From Gp6-AA40 sp035571515 (lineage in GTDB: Bacteria > Acidobacteriota > Vicinamibacteria > Vicinamibacterales > UBA2999), in the NCBI GenBank assembly GCA_035571515.1, contig DATNCQ010000141.1, forward strand, positions 1 through 64,000: a stretch of DNA of 64,000 nt, given 5' to 3'. The notes under the pieces were generated by a model. That model had not been told where the DNA came from. It worked only from the letters and a program-made list of their open reading frames with translations, and searched no databases. Positions 47,364 to 55,662 of this stretch are shown piece by piece; position 1 is the first letter of the stretch; each line of letters starts with the position of its first letter. The position numbers and the translations under genes are program-made.

Positions 47364-49275
47364 CGGTGGAGCGCGCGAACGCGGAATACTCGAGCATCTG
47401 CGCCTCCAGGTCGCACGGATAGGTGACCTCGACATCGACGATCTCGCCGTCGCGGTACTTCGGCGTCAACCGGGGCATGACGATGGCGCTGTAGGAGGGG
47501 AGGTGCAGCGCGTCGACGCGCGCGACGACCTCGTCCCTGAGCGCCGGGTCGAAGTGGATGCCGTAGGTGTCGAACATCGCGCGCGCGGCCTGGTAGTCGC
47601 CTTCACTCTTGATGCGCTGCACCTCGGCGAGCAGGCGCCCGATCCCTTCGCGGAACGCCGCGGCGTCGACCATGACGTAGTACGTCTTGCCGTCGCGCCG
47701 GCGGACGTCGATCGCCCGCGTGTGGGCGATGAGCCACGCGACGATCAGCTGCCGGTTCCGCATGTGGTCTTCCTCGATCGTCGTCCCCTGGCGGATGCGC
47801 CGGAGCTGCACTAACGCGTTCCGCGCGTAATACTCGTACGCCGTCTGGATGATCTCCGGGTGGTCGGCGGCGCTCAGGATGCCGAGCTCGACGATTTTCG
47901 GGTCCGCCAGGAAGTAGAGCGCGATGAGGTCCGCGCGCGATTCTTCGACGGCCGAGTACTGCTCCTTCAGCAGGAGATGTGGCGAGGCGACGCCGTCGGC
48001 CATCCTCCCCGAGCCGTGGCCGATCACCTCGTGAATCTCCGTCGCCAGCTCCTGCGAGAACGCGCCCCACTTCTTGGCACGAGCCGCCTCTTCCGCCGTC
48101 CACGCGAACTCGGTCCGCATCCCTTCGGGAGTCGACTCTTCGTACGCCTCGTTGACGTTGAAGAGCGAGACCGACTTGCTCCCGTACTGCTCGCGGATGG
48201 CCTGGTCGTTCGGCAGGTTGATGCCGACCGGCGTCAAGGGACCCGAGTCGCCGGTCTCGACGACGACCTCGATGGCCTTCGCGGTGATGCCGAGCACGCT
48301 GGCCTTGCGGTAGCGCGGATCGAACGGCATGTGATCCTCGAACCACTGCGCGTGCTCGGCCAGCTTCTGGATCTTCCGCGTCTTGTCCTCGTTGACGATG
48401 TAGACGAGCGCTTCCCAGGAGCCCTTCACGCCGCGCGGATCCATGTAGACCTCGACGAAGCCGTTGATCGTGTCGACACGCGATTCCTGGTCGCTCACCC
48501 ACGCGATGTCGTAGGCGATGCGATCGGTCTCCTCGCCGCTGCGGTAGAAGTTGATCAGCGCGCGCAGCGACGCCGCGAGCGCGGGCGGCGCGTAGGCGAC
48601 GGCGCGCTCGAGGTGCCCGGCGATGGCGCGAATCTCGCGGTCGTAGCGGCCGCCGACGCGGTAGACCTCCTCGACGATGGCGCCGTCGCGCTTCACCAGC
48701 CGGGAGTTCAGCCCGTAGCGCTCGTCGAAGCCGGCGACGTCCGACATCCGCACGCCGACGTACAGGTTGTTGCTGCTCGCCTCGAGGATGTCGCGCCCGC
48801 CGCCGGGCGTCTTGTTCGTGACCACCGCGTCGAAGGCCGGATCGAACAGCATCGGCGCCAGCCGGTCGAGCAGCGCCTCGGGCTTGGCCGCCAACGCCGC
48901 GCCCGACCGGGCCGCGGCCTGCATCGCGGCGGCGAGCTGCTCGCGCGTCAGGTTGAGCACGAACTTGCGCGCGGTGAGGTTGTTGAACGGACCGGTGTTG
49001 ATCCAGAACAGCTTGGTGTAGCGGCGAATCTCCGCGAGCACCGCCGGATCCACCTGTGCGCTGTGCCGCAGGATTGCCTCGAGCAGGTCGCGAATCTCGA
49101 GGTTCAGCGCGTGGCGCTGGTCGTAGAAGATGTCGCGTCCGGCGAGCGCGGCGAGGTAGAGGTGCCAGACGAGAATCTTGTCGCGCAGCGGCAGAGCCGA
49201 GAAACCGTCCGCGTAGATCTGGATCACCGCCGCGTCATCGATGCGCTCGAGGAGATACTGCCGGGTGTAGGTCAC
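47332..49275 (-). CDS. dipeptidyl peptidase III-like zinc peptidase (M49)
   Basis: 647 residues from the GTG at 49275; a TTG two codons upstream is possible, but the GTG lies 7 nt from a TATTGT hexamer. The M49 zinc motif HExxGH appears as EIHEVIGHGSGR near residues 415-420 and the second motif EESRADLIAL about 35 residues later, with SSNNLYVGVRMSD upstream. DPP III releases dipeptides from short peptides in the cytosol. No signal peptide is seen. It overlaps the aminotransferase gene downstream. Confidence 0.9.
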   Translation of the reverse strand: MTYTRQYLLERIDDAAVIQIYADGFSALPLRDKILVWHLYLAALAGRDIFYDQRHALNLEIRDLLEAILRHSAQVDPAVLAEIRRYTKLFWINTGPFNNLTARKFVLNLTREQLAAAMQAAARSGAALAAKPEALLDRLAPMLFDPAFDAVVTNKTPGGGRDILEASSNNLYVGVRMSDVAGFDERYGLNSRLVKRDGAIVEEVYRVGGRYDREIRAIAGHLERAVAYAPPALAASLRALINFYRSGEETDRIAYDIAWVSDQESRVDTINGFVEVYMDPRGVKGSWEALVYIVNEDKTRKIQKLAEHAQWFEDHMPFDPRYRKASVLGITAKAIEVVVETGDSGPLTPVGINLPNDQAIREQYGSKSVSLFNVNEAYEESTPEGMRTEFAWTAEEAARAKKWGAFSQELATEIHEVIGHGSGRMADGVASPHLLLKEQYSAVEESRADLIALYFLADPKIVELGILSAADHPEIIQTAYEYYARNALVQLRRIRQGTTIEEDHMRNRQLIVAWLIAHTRAIDVRRRDGKTYYVMVDAAAFREGIGRLLAEVQRIKSEGDYQAARAMFDTYGIHFDPALRDEVVARVDALHLPSYSAIVMPRLTPKYRDGEIVDVEVTYPCDLEAQMLEYSAFARSTDAVATPAAAR

Positions 49276-49281
49276 TCCCAA

Positions 49282-49288
49282 TACAATA
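49282..49288. promoter_or_regulatory. overlapping divergent -10 boxes (TACAAT plus, TATTGT minus)
   Basis: Plus-strand TACAAT (49282-49287) lies 8 nt before the ATG at 49296; minus-strand TATTGT (49288-49283) lies 7 nt before the GTG at 49275. The two genes are 20 bp apart, so both would be leaderless and compete for one site. Confidence 0.45.
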
Positions 49289-49295
49289 CTTCGCG

Positions 49296-50168
49296 ATGTC
49301 CCTCGCGGTTGCGCTGAACTCCCAGGGCACGGTGATCGCGGCGGAGCTGCGGCCGCCCCGGGCCGAGCTGGGATCGCGCGAGGGGATGGATGCCTGGATA
49401 GACATGTACCACGCGATCCGCAGCCTTGCCCGGCGCGATGTACGTGTCTTCCTCACCGACAGCGCGGTGGGAACGCAGGAGGAGAACAACCTCCGGCACC
49501 TGGTGACAAATCTCGGACGCGACGTCGCGCGCGACCATGTCATCCCGTTTCTGACATCAAAACACTCGCTCGAGTTCTGCCTCTCGTACGCGGAGCAGGC
49601 CTGGCAGCACGGCTTCCCCTCGCTCGTCGTCCTCGGCGGCGACAAGAGCGTCGGGCGCGCGCGCTGCGTGGAGCACGCGTGGGAGCTGCGCGCACGCATC
49701 CGCGCGCGCGAGCCGCGGCTGAGCATGGGCGGCTGGGCCAATCCCTACGGCGACCCGGCACGGCAGGTCGAGTACATGGCCGACGAGTCCTTCAACGCGG
49801 AGTACTACCTCACGCAGATCGTCAGCCACCTGAACGTCGCCCCGGTGGAGCGCTTCGTCAACGAGACCGTGCGCCGCGGCATCGCCAAGCCGGGCATGTT
49901 CGGCGTCTTCTACTATCGAAGCGCCAACGCGAAAACGCTCGCCGCGCTGAGCCAGTTCCTGCCCGTGCCGGTGGAAGGCCTGTCGCGCGAGTTCGCCGCC
50001 GGCGTGACGGCAATCGACGTCTGCGCGCGGACGCTGCGCGCGATGATGGACGTGGGCGCCCGTCACTTCTACATCAGCAACCTGCCGCTCGACACCGCCG
50101 CCTCCACGCTGGCCGAAATCCTCGATCGGATCGGGGTCAGCTGGCAGCAGGCCGCCGGCGGCCGGTAG
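49296..50168 (+). CDS. methylenetetrahydrofolate reductase-like protein
   Basis: 290 residues, similar in length to MetF. Blocks that align with the flavin-dependent MTHFR barrel: VIAAELRPPRAELGSREGMD at the start, VRVFLTDSAVGTQEENNLRH, LVVLGGDKSVGRARC for the ALRGD strand, MGGWANPYGDPARQVEYMAD for the AYPE strand, YYLTQIVSHLN for ITQFFFD, and PGMFGVFYYRSANAKTL. The match is at family level; several MetF catalytic residues differ, so a related one-carbon or other flavin-barrel reaction is possible. Confidence 0.72.
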   Translation: MSLAVALNSQGTVIAAELRPPRAELGSREGMDAWIDMYHAIRSLARRDVRVFLTDSAVGTQEENNLRHLVTNLGRDVARDHVIPFLTSKHSLEFCLSYAEQAWQHGFPSLVVLGGDKSVGRARCVEHAWELRARIRAREPRLSMGGWANPYGDPARQVEYMADESFNAEYYLTQIVSHLNVAPVERFVNETVRRGIAKPGMFGVFYYRSANAKTLAALSQFLPVPVEGLSREFAAGVTAIDVCARTLRAMMDVGARHFYISNLPLDTAASTLAEILDRIGVSWQQAAGGR

Positions 50169-50228
50169 TAATCGTCTCTCTCTCTCCGCTCCGGCTCCCC
50201 GCTACGCTTCTTGCACCCGCGCCCGTGC

Positions 50229-51005
50229 ATGAAAAGCACAGCTTCGATCAAGTCGCACCCGATCCACCCGATGCTGATCCCGTTTCCCTTTGCATTCCTC
50301 ACGGGCGGATGGGGGTTCGGTGTCGCCGGAGCCGTCTCGGGCAACGAAGACTTGAAAACAGTTTCCAGATATCTGGTCCCGGCGGGTCTCGTGGCAGGGC
50401 TCGTCGCGGCGGTACCTGGGATCGTCGATTACCTCGTCAGCGTGCCGCCGCAGAGCTCCGCCAAGGAACGCGCGACGAAACATGCGCTCATCAACGTCGC
50501 CTCGCTCGCGCTCCTGGCGGCTGGCTGGCTCGCCGGCCGGAAGCGCGACAACACGGCGGCGCTCGCCGTACAGGGCGCCGGCGCCGCATCGCTGTGCGTG
50601 GGAAGCTGGATGGGCGGCACGCTCGCGTACCGCAATCAGATTGGCGTCGATCACCGCTACGCCAACGCCGGCAAGTGGCAGGAGGAGCGTGTCGGCCCCG
50701 ATGATGATGCAAAGGGGCTCGAGGAAACCGCGCACGGTCTCTCCGTCAACCAGATGAAGCTGGTTCACCTGGGCGCCAGACGAGTCGCGGTCGGACGCAC
50801 GGGCAAGGGATACGTCGCGTTCCAGGATCGCTGCACGCACAGGGGCGGCCCGCTGTCGGACGGGACGCTGATGTGCGGCACCGTGCAGTGCCCGTGGCAC
50901 GGGTCTCAATTCGACGTCCACACCGGCGAGGTGAAGGCCGGACCGGCGGAGAAAGACATCGAGACCTACGACGTGCAAACGGCGCGCAAGAAAGTCGGGG
51001 CGTGA
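50229..51005 (+). CDS. DUF2231 membrane domain fused to a Rieske [2Fe-2S] domain
   Basis: 258 residues from the ATG at 50229. Residues 1-135 form a four-TM DUF2231 domain (HPIHPMLIPFPFAFLTGGWG, GLVAGLVAAVPGIVDYLVSV, WLAGRKRDNTAALAVQGAGA). Residues 150-250 are a Rieske ferredoxin domain with the two ligand motifs CTHRGGPLS and CPWHGSQFD. The Rieske part resembles biotin-type dioxygenase ferredoxins and would face the cytoplasm or periplasm beside a membrane domain. The electron partner is unknown. Confidence 0.88.
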   Translation: MKSTASIKSHPIHPMLIPFPFAFLTGGWGFGVAGAVSGNEDLKTVSRYLVPAGLVAGLVAAVPGIVDYLVSVPPQSSAKERATKHALINVASLALLAAGWLAGRKRDNTAALAVQGAGAASLCVGSWMGGTLAYRNQIGVDHRYANAGKWQEERVGPDDDAKGLEETAHGLSVNQMKLVHLGARRVAVGRTGKGYVAFQDRCTHRGGPLSDGTLMCGTVQCPWHGSQFDVHTGEVKAGPAEKDIETYDVQTARKKVGA

Positions 51006-51014
51006 TCCAGCTCC

Positions 51015-51755
51015 TTACTTGACATGCCGCCCTCCGTCGACGCGAACGGTTTCGCCGGTGATGAAGTCGCTTTCGACGAGCGCGAGCACCGCCTTGGCGA
51101 CCTCCATCTCGCCACCCCACCGGCCGAGAGGTGTCGCGCGTTCGACAGCGGCGGAATCGGCCGCGGACGTGCCAGGCGGCGCGACGATCGGACCCGGCGC
51201 CACCGCATTGACGAGGATCTGGTCCGCAGCCAGTTCGAGGGCGAGGGCCTCGGTCAGGGCGATGATGCCCGCCTTCGCCACGTAATACGGCAGGTAGCCC
51301 GCGTAGCGGGGCCGTCCGCTTCGCGCCACCCAATCCGAAAAGTTGATGATGCGGCCTCCGCGGGCGCGCCGCATGTGCGGAACGGCGGCGTGCGAACAGA
51401 GCCAGGCGGCTCGCAGATCGATCGCCATCTGTTCGTCCCAGTCCTGCACGGTCAGGTCGTCGAGCGCTTTCGCGCGGTAAATCGACGCCATGTTCACGAG
51501 CACGTCGAGGCGGCCGAATTCGGCCACCGTCTCCTCGACGGCCCGCTGGCAGGCGTCCGGCTGCTGCAGGTCGGCCTGGACGACAACGGCGCGGCGCTTC
51601 AGCGCGCTGACCGCCGTCGCCGTCTCCTCGGCTTCCGCGCGCGACGCGCGGTAGACGATCGCGGCGTGCGCTCCCCTGCGTGCGAGCTCGGTCGCGACCA
51701 CGGCGCCGATGCGCCGGCCGCCGGTAATCAACGCGACTTTGTCGGTGAGGTCCAC
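51015..51755 (-). CDS. short-chain dehydrogenase/reductase, FolM/pteridine-reductase-like
   Basis: 246 residues from a GTG at 51755. Classical SDR: the cofactor loop reads TGGRRIGAVVATELARRGAH, where the TGxxxRIG form is typical of pteridine reductases and FolM, then VLVNMASIYRAKALDDL (NNAG position), the catalytic Ser region IINFSDWVARSG, and YYVAKAG with Tyr and Lys. The C-terminal NAVAPGPIVAP and VDGGRHV are standard. It probably reduces dihydropteridine or a generic ketone with NADPH. The nearby MTHFR-like gene makes a folate role attractive but unproven. Confidence 0.85.
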   Translation of the reverse strand: MDLTDKVALITGGRRIGAVVATELARRGAHAAIVYRASRAEAEETATAVSALKRRAVVVQADLQQPDACQRAVEETVAEFGRLDVLVNMASIYRAKALDDLTVQDWDEQMAIDLRAAWLCSHAAVPHMRRARGGRIINFSDWVARSGRPRYAGYLPYYVAKAGIIALTEALALELAADQILVNAVAPGPIVAPPGTSAADSAAVERATPLGRWGGEMEVAKAVLALVESDFITGETVRVDGGRHVK

Positions 51756-51761
51756 GGCGCC

Positions 51762-51767
51762 AGTCTA
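51762..51767 (-). promoter_or_regulatory. -10-like TAGACT, 6 nt before the SDR gene
   Basis: It reads TAGACT on the minus strand with 6 nt to the GTG at 51755 and no Shine-Dalgarno. Confidence 0.3.
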
Positions 51768-51856
51768 GCGGAAGGCCGGTCGGGCCCTCGGCGGTTCTCG
51801 ATTGCCAGCCGCGAAAACCTTTTCGACTGGCGTACGGCCGCGACTCCTCCGTGCGC

Positions 51857-51862
51857 TACCAT
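51857..51862 (+). promoter_or_regulatory. -10-like TACCAT, 6 nt before the secreted-protein gene
   Basis: It reads TACCAT with 6 nt to the ATG at 51869 and no Shine-Dalgarno. Confidence 0.3.
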
Positions 51863-51868
51863 GCAGTC

Positions 51869-52513
51869 ATGGCGCGCACGGGCCTGCTTCTCGCCGCTCT
51901 GCTCGCGTTCGGCGCCGCCGTCTCCGCGTTCGAGCAGGCGCTCGACCCCGGCAGCCTCGCCCAGGCCATCGAGCTCGGCCAAAGCCGCATCGACGACATG
52001 CGATCGCGCTTTCACGCGCCCTACCGCACCGCCGTCACGCAACCGCCCGTCGATTACATCGACGTCGTCACGCCGTTCAGGCGGATCGCGCTCGACGCGG
52101 AAGCGCAAGCGCGCGCCGGCGGGCGCCTCTACGGCCAGCGCGAAGCGCTCGCCGCGCTCGGCGACAACCCCGCGCGCGTCGACGTCGTCGTCGATCTGAC
52201 GTTTCATCCGTTGAACAACTACATCGGCGTGCCGGAGTTCACCGTGACGCTCCTCGCGCCGGGAGGCGCGCGCATCGAGCCGTCGGCCATCAGCCGCGCG
52301 CCGCGGTTCGGGCCGCGGCTCTCGACGTCGCTTCCCTATCCGTACCTCACCGGCGGGGCCGGGCCGCAGAACGGCACGTCGCTCGCGGGAGGGCTCGTGG
52401 TGGCGGGGTTCGACGGCAGGGCGCTCGATCCGAACGGAACCTACGTCGTGCTGATACGGGAAGGCGCGAAGGACGTGACGAGAGCGACGGTGAATTTCGA
52501 GCGGCTTCGATAA
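51869..52513 (+). CDS. secreted protein of unknown function
   Basis: 214 residues from the ATG at 51869. A signal peptide (MARTGLLLAALLAFGAAVSA) is followed by an alpha/beta region (ALDPGSLAQAIELGQSRIDD, VDYIDVVTPFRRIALDAEAQ) and a beta-rich end (ARVDVVVDLTFHPLNNYIGV, EFTVTLLAPGGARIEPSAIS). No catalytic motif or known domain is recognised. It converges on the OmpA-like gene across a double hairpin. Confidence 0.7.
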   Translation: MARTGLLLAALLAFGAAVSAFEQALDPGSLAQAIELGQSRIDDMRSRFHAPYRTAVTQPPVDYIDVVTPFRRIALDAEAQARAGGRLYGQREALAALGDNPARVDVVVDLTFHPLNNYIGVPEFTVTLLAPGGARIEPSAISRAPRFGPRLSTSLPYPYLTGGAGPQNGTSLAGGLVVAGFDGRALDPNGTYVVLIREGAKDVTRATVNFERLR

Positions 52514-52582
52514 GGCGGGCCCCGCAGGACCCGCCGCACGAGATAGAGACAGGCAGGGCAGGCCGGGTCTTTTCAGACCCGG
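52514..52582. terminator. two hairpins between convergent genes
   Basis: The first stem, GGCGGG/CCCGCC, is at 52514-52535. The second has perfect 8-bp arms CCGGGTCT/AGACCCGG around TTTC at 52563-52582. They begin directly after the stop at 52513 and face the OmpA-like gene ending at 52597. Confidence 0.65.
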
Positions 52583-52596
52583 CGGCCCGAGCGCGT

Positions 52597-53295
52597 TTAC
52601 GAAAGAACGCGGATGACCACGCGACGGTTCATGGCGCGACCGTCCTTCGTGTTGTTCGGTGCGACCGGCTTGTCCTCGCCGTAGCTGACCACGTTGATCT
52701 TGTGGAGCGGGATCTGGTGCTGCGCGTAGAGGTACTTCTTCACGGCTTCCGCGCGCTCCATACCCAGCTGGTAGTTCAACTCCTTGCCGCCGACGTTGTC
52801 GGTGTGGCCTTCGACCTCGATATAGATGTCCTTGCCCGCTTCGCCTTTCAGCTGCCCGACCATCTGGTCGATGCGCGACTTGGCTTCATCGGGCAGGTCG
52901 GTCTTGCCGAACCGGAAGTTGCCCTGGTCTTCGCTCAGGGTCACCTCGTAGACGAGCTTGCGGCCCGCGATGAGGTCCTGACTGACGCGATCGACCTTGG
53001 TGTCGACCTGGCGCGCGGCCTGCTGCGCGGCAGAGGCCGCGTTCTGCGCCTGGTTCGCGCTGTTCTGCGCCGCTTCAGCCGACTTGCCAGCCGCTTCGGC
53101 CTTCTGATCGACCTGGCCGATACGCGCCTCGTCCTGCTGGATCCGGCCCTGCGTCTGCTCGAGGGTGCCACTCAGCGTGTCGACCTTCGAGTTGACGCCT
53201 CCAACTTCCGTGCGGACGTACTTTTTGGTGGCGCACGCGGGGGTCATGGCCACTGCGAGCGACAGCAACGATGCTGCAATGAGAGTCTTACTCAT
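52597..53295 (-). CDS. OmpA-family outer-membrane protein with coiled-coil stalk
   Basis: 232 residues with GGGAGGAAAG upstream of the ATG. An N-terminal signal ends at a possible lipobox Cys21 (MTPAC, weak). Residues 25-105 form a coiled coil with Ala/Gln/Asn-rich heptads (KSAEAAQNSANQAQNAASAA), like Lpp or Braun-type stalks. The C-terminal OmpA/MotB domain (about 125-232) has YIEVEGHTDNVGGKELNYQL and SYGEDKPVAPNNTKDGRAMN, including the Asp and Arg used to bind diaminopimelate in peptidoglycan. It should tether outer membrane and cell wall. The vWA gene lies 15 bp upstream on the same strand. Confidence 0.93.
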   Translation of the reverse strand: MSKTLIAASLLSLAVAMTPACATKKYVRTEVGGVNSKVDTLSGTLEQTQGRIQQDEARIGQVDQKAEAAGKSAEAAQNSANQAQNAASAAQQAARQVDTKVDRVSQDLIAGRKLVYEVTLSEDQGNFRFGKTDLPDEAKSRIDQMVGQLKGEAGKDIYIEVEGHTDNVGGKELNYQLGMERAEAVKKYLYAQHQIPLHKINVVSYGEDKPVAPNNTKDGRAMNRRVVIRVLS

Positions 53296-53310
53296 GTTTG
53301 ACTTTCCTCC

Positions 53311-54285
53311 CTAACGGACCAACGAACGCGCAGCGGCCATGTACCCGCCCCGCGCGTGTACAACAAGGTCTTTCTTCCGAAGTACGCGAATCTCGAGCGG
53401 GTGCCAACCAGGTACTTCCCCCGGCTCGAAAGTGATGAGGTACTGGTACCGCAGCTCACCGAACAGGTCGTCGACGGCCGCGACCGTGTGCTGCGGCATG
53501 CTGGAGATCCGCATGTCTCCTCCCGTCCAGCGCGCGAGGTCGGCCAGTGTCACGACTTTCGCGTTCTCGCCGGCGGCCTCGACCACCGACTGTTCGCCGC
53601 CCGGGTGATCGAGCGGGTTGACGACGGCAAGGAGATAGACGGGCACGTCGATAGAGCTGGCGAGGCCCGACACCTCTGGCGCTTTCATCTTGCTCGCCGT
53701 GTCCACGCCATCGGTGATGACGAGCACGGCGCGATGGCGGTTCTCGCGCTCGGCCGCCGACTTCGCGGTCGCGGCAATCGCGTCGAAGAGCGACGTCTGT
53801 CCCCAGGGCCGGCCCGCCAGGGTCAGCGATCGGATGCGATTGAGGTCGCTGGTGAACGGCACCACTTCCTGCAGCTTCGAGTCGAAGGTGTAGAGCGCGG
53901 CCTCGTCGCCGCTCGACTGCAGGTGCGAGAGGACGACGCGCACGGCATCGCGGGCGCGATCCATGTTGCCGCCAACGCCCATGCTGCCGCTGATGTCGAG
54001 CAGGATCGCGAGGCTCACCGGCGACTCGCCGAAATAGAAATCCTGGATGGGACGCGTGTAGCCCGAATCCACGACGAGGAAATCGGACTTGGTCAGGTTG
54101 CGTACCACGCGGCCCTTGGCGTCGCGCACGGCGGCGGTCACCGTGACGACCTCGACGCCGGACTTGAACGTCGCGGCGGGCTCCTGTGAAACCGGGGCCG
54201 CAGATGACCCCTGCGCGAACAGGTCCAGCTGCCCGAACGCCACAACGGTCGTGATGAGAAGAGTTGCTGCCGGGAGGCGCGTCAC
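53311..54285 (-). CDS. secreted vWA-domain protein (acidobacterial VWFA-related type)
   Basis: 324 residues from a GTG at 54285. A signal peptide is followed by FKSGVEVVTVTAAVRDAKGR, LTKSDFLVVDSG, then the vWA domain with MIDAS LAILLDISGSMG, VLVITDGVDTASK, and the family end block LRYQYLITFEPGEVPGWHPL. It is a paralogue of the protein at 23034-24098 but lacks the Pro/Arg-rich insertion. It is followed 15 bp later by the OmpA-like gene, which suggests an envelope role. Confidence 0.88.
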   Translation of the reverse strand: MTRLPAATLLITTVVAFGQLDLFAQGSSAAPVSQEPAATFKSGVEVVTVTAAVRDAKGRVVRNLTKSDFLVVDSGYTRPIQDFYFGESPVSLAILLDISGSMGVGGNMDRARDAVRVVLSHLQSSGDEAALYTFDSKLQEVVPFTSDLNRIRSLTLAGRPWGQTSLFDAIAATAKSAAERENRHRAVLVITDGVDTASKMKAPEVSGLASSIDVPVYLLAVVNPLDHPGGEQSVVEAAGENAKVVTLADLARWTGGDMRISSMPQHTVAAVDDLFGELRYQYLITFEPGEVPGWHPLEIRVLRKKDLVVHARGGYMAAARSLVR

Positions 54286-54385
54286 GCGCCGTTATTAATC
54301 AATGCGCTTGCCAGCGTGCGATCGAGGAAATTCCAAACAATTCGACGAAATCGCTGGGCTTGTCTACGATAGCGACAGCACGAGG

Positions 54386-54398
54386 TGTAATTGTTACA
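54386..54398. promoter_or_regulatory. operator-like palindrome TGTAA-TTG-TTACA
   Basis: A perfect 5-bp inverted repeat, with a further half-like GTGTAACA at 54417-54424. It lies in the 156-bp divergent region between the vWA gene and the aminotransferase. Confidence 0.4.
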
Positions 54399-54427
54399 TG
54401 ACTTACTGCTGAGTCCGTGTAACAGCG

Positions 54428-54433
54428 TAAGAT
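54428..54433 (+). promoter_or_regulatory. -10-like TAAGAT, 8 nt before the aminotransferase
   Basis: TAAGAT with 8 nt to the ATG at 54442. A GAGG overlaps the spacer but is too weak and close to decide. Confidence 0.4.
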
Positions 54434-54441
54434 GAGGACGA

Positions 54442-55662
54442 ATGCCGATTTCGCGGGCCGCCAGGCCCATTCCGGTTGCATCCCGAGTCAACCGCTTCTC
54501 CTACGCCATTCGGAATATCGTCGCCGAGGCGCAGGCCGTCGAGGCGAGGGGTACGCGCGTCCGCTACCTCAATATCGGCGACCCGGTCGCCTTCGGGTTT
54601 CAGACGCCGGCGCACCTCATCGAGGCCGCCTCGCGCGCGATGCGCGACGGACACAACGGGTACCTTCCGTCGGCGGGCATCATGCCGGCACGCGAAGCGG
54701 TCGCCGCGGACTATACGGCGAAGGGCGTTCCGACCACGGCCGATCGCGTGCTCATCACCACCGGCACGTCGGAAGCGATCGACATCGTGCTCAACGCGCT
54801 CGTCGACGAAGGCGACGAAGTGCTGGTGCCGCTGCCGACCTATCCGCTGTACACGGCGGTGATTGCGCGGATTGGCGCGAAAGCACGCTACTACCGGACC
54901 GATCCGCACCGCGACTGGCAGCCCGACGTCGATCATCTCCGCAGCCTCATCTCGCCGCACACGCGCGTGCTCGTCACGATCGATCCGAACAACCCGACCG
55001 GCGCGGTATATCCACCCGCCGTCCGCCGCGCACTGCTCGAGGTTGCCGACGAACACGGCCTGACGATTCTCGCGGACGAAGTGTACGGCGAGCTCGGCTT
55101 CGACGGCGCCGTGCCGCTGCTCGGCACGCTCGACCGGGACGCGGCGGTGGTGTCGCTCTCGAGCCTGTCGAAGGCGTACCTGGCGCCAGGGTGGCGCGCC
55201 GGCTGGCTCGTCGTCGGCGCGACGCCGCGGCTGGACGAGGCGCTCGCCGCCATGAAGAAGCTGGCCGACGGCCGCCTCTGCAGCCCAGGCCCGATGCAGT
55301 ACGCGGTGGTCTCGGCACTGACCGGCGACCGGTCGCACCAGGTCAGCTTCCGCCACGCGCTCGCGGAGCGGGCACGGCTGACGACGGACGCGCTGAACGC
55401 CATCCCGGGCATCCGGTGCGTGGCGCCGCGCGCGGCGTTCTACGCGATGCCGATGGTGTCGCTGCCGCCGGGGCGCACCGACGAAGACTACGTGCTCGCG
55501 CTGCTGCGCGAGACCGGCATCCTCTGCGTCTACGGCTCCGGCTTCGGCATGCCGCCCGAGGCCGGCTCGTTCCGCATCGTCTATCTTGCGGAACCGAGCG
55601 AGCTCCGATCGGTCTACGCGGATATCGGCGCCTTCACGCGCCGCTACCTGCAGCAGACGTGA
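54442..55662 (+). CDS. PLP-dependent aminotransferase, alanine/aspartate type
   Basis: 406 residues. The motifs match the AlaA/AlaT-like group: INIGDP-like YLNIGDPVAFGFQTPAHLIE, GTSEAIDIVLNALVDEGDEV, VTIDPNNPTGAVYPPAVRRA, ILADEVYGELGFDG, the PLP-Lys in SLSSLSKAYLAPGWRAGWLV and the C-terminal SFRIVYLAEPSELR. It probably makes alanine from pyruvate and glutamate. Its stop overlaps the GTG start of the transporter gene by 2 nt, and the next gene also overlaps, so three genes are coupled. Confidence 0.88.
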   Translation: MPISRAARPIPVASRVNRFSYAIRNIVAEAQAVEARGTRVRYLNIGDPVAFGFQTPAHLIEAASRAMRDGHNGYLPSAGIMPAREAVAADYTAKGVPTTADRVLITTGTSEAIDIVLNALVDEGDEVLVPLPTYPLYTAVIARIGAKARYYRTDPHRDWQPDVDHLRSLISPHTRVLVTIDPNNPTGAVYPPAVRRALLEVADEHGLTILADEVYGELGFDGAVPLLGTLDRDAAVVSLSSLSKAYLAPGWRAGWLVVGATPRLDEALAAMKKLADGRLCSPGPMQYAVVSALTGDRSHQVSFRHALAERARLTTDALNAIPGIRCVAPRAAFYAMPMVSLPPGRTDEDYVLALLRETGILCVYGSGFGMPPEAGSFRIVYLAEPSELRSVYADIGAFTRRYLQQT

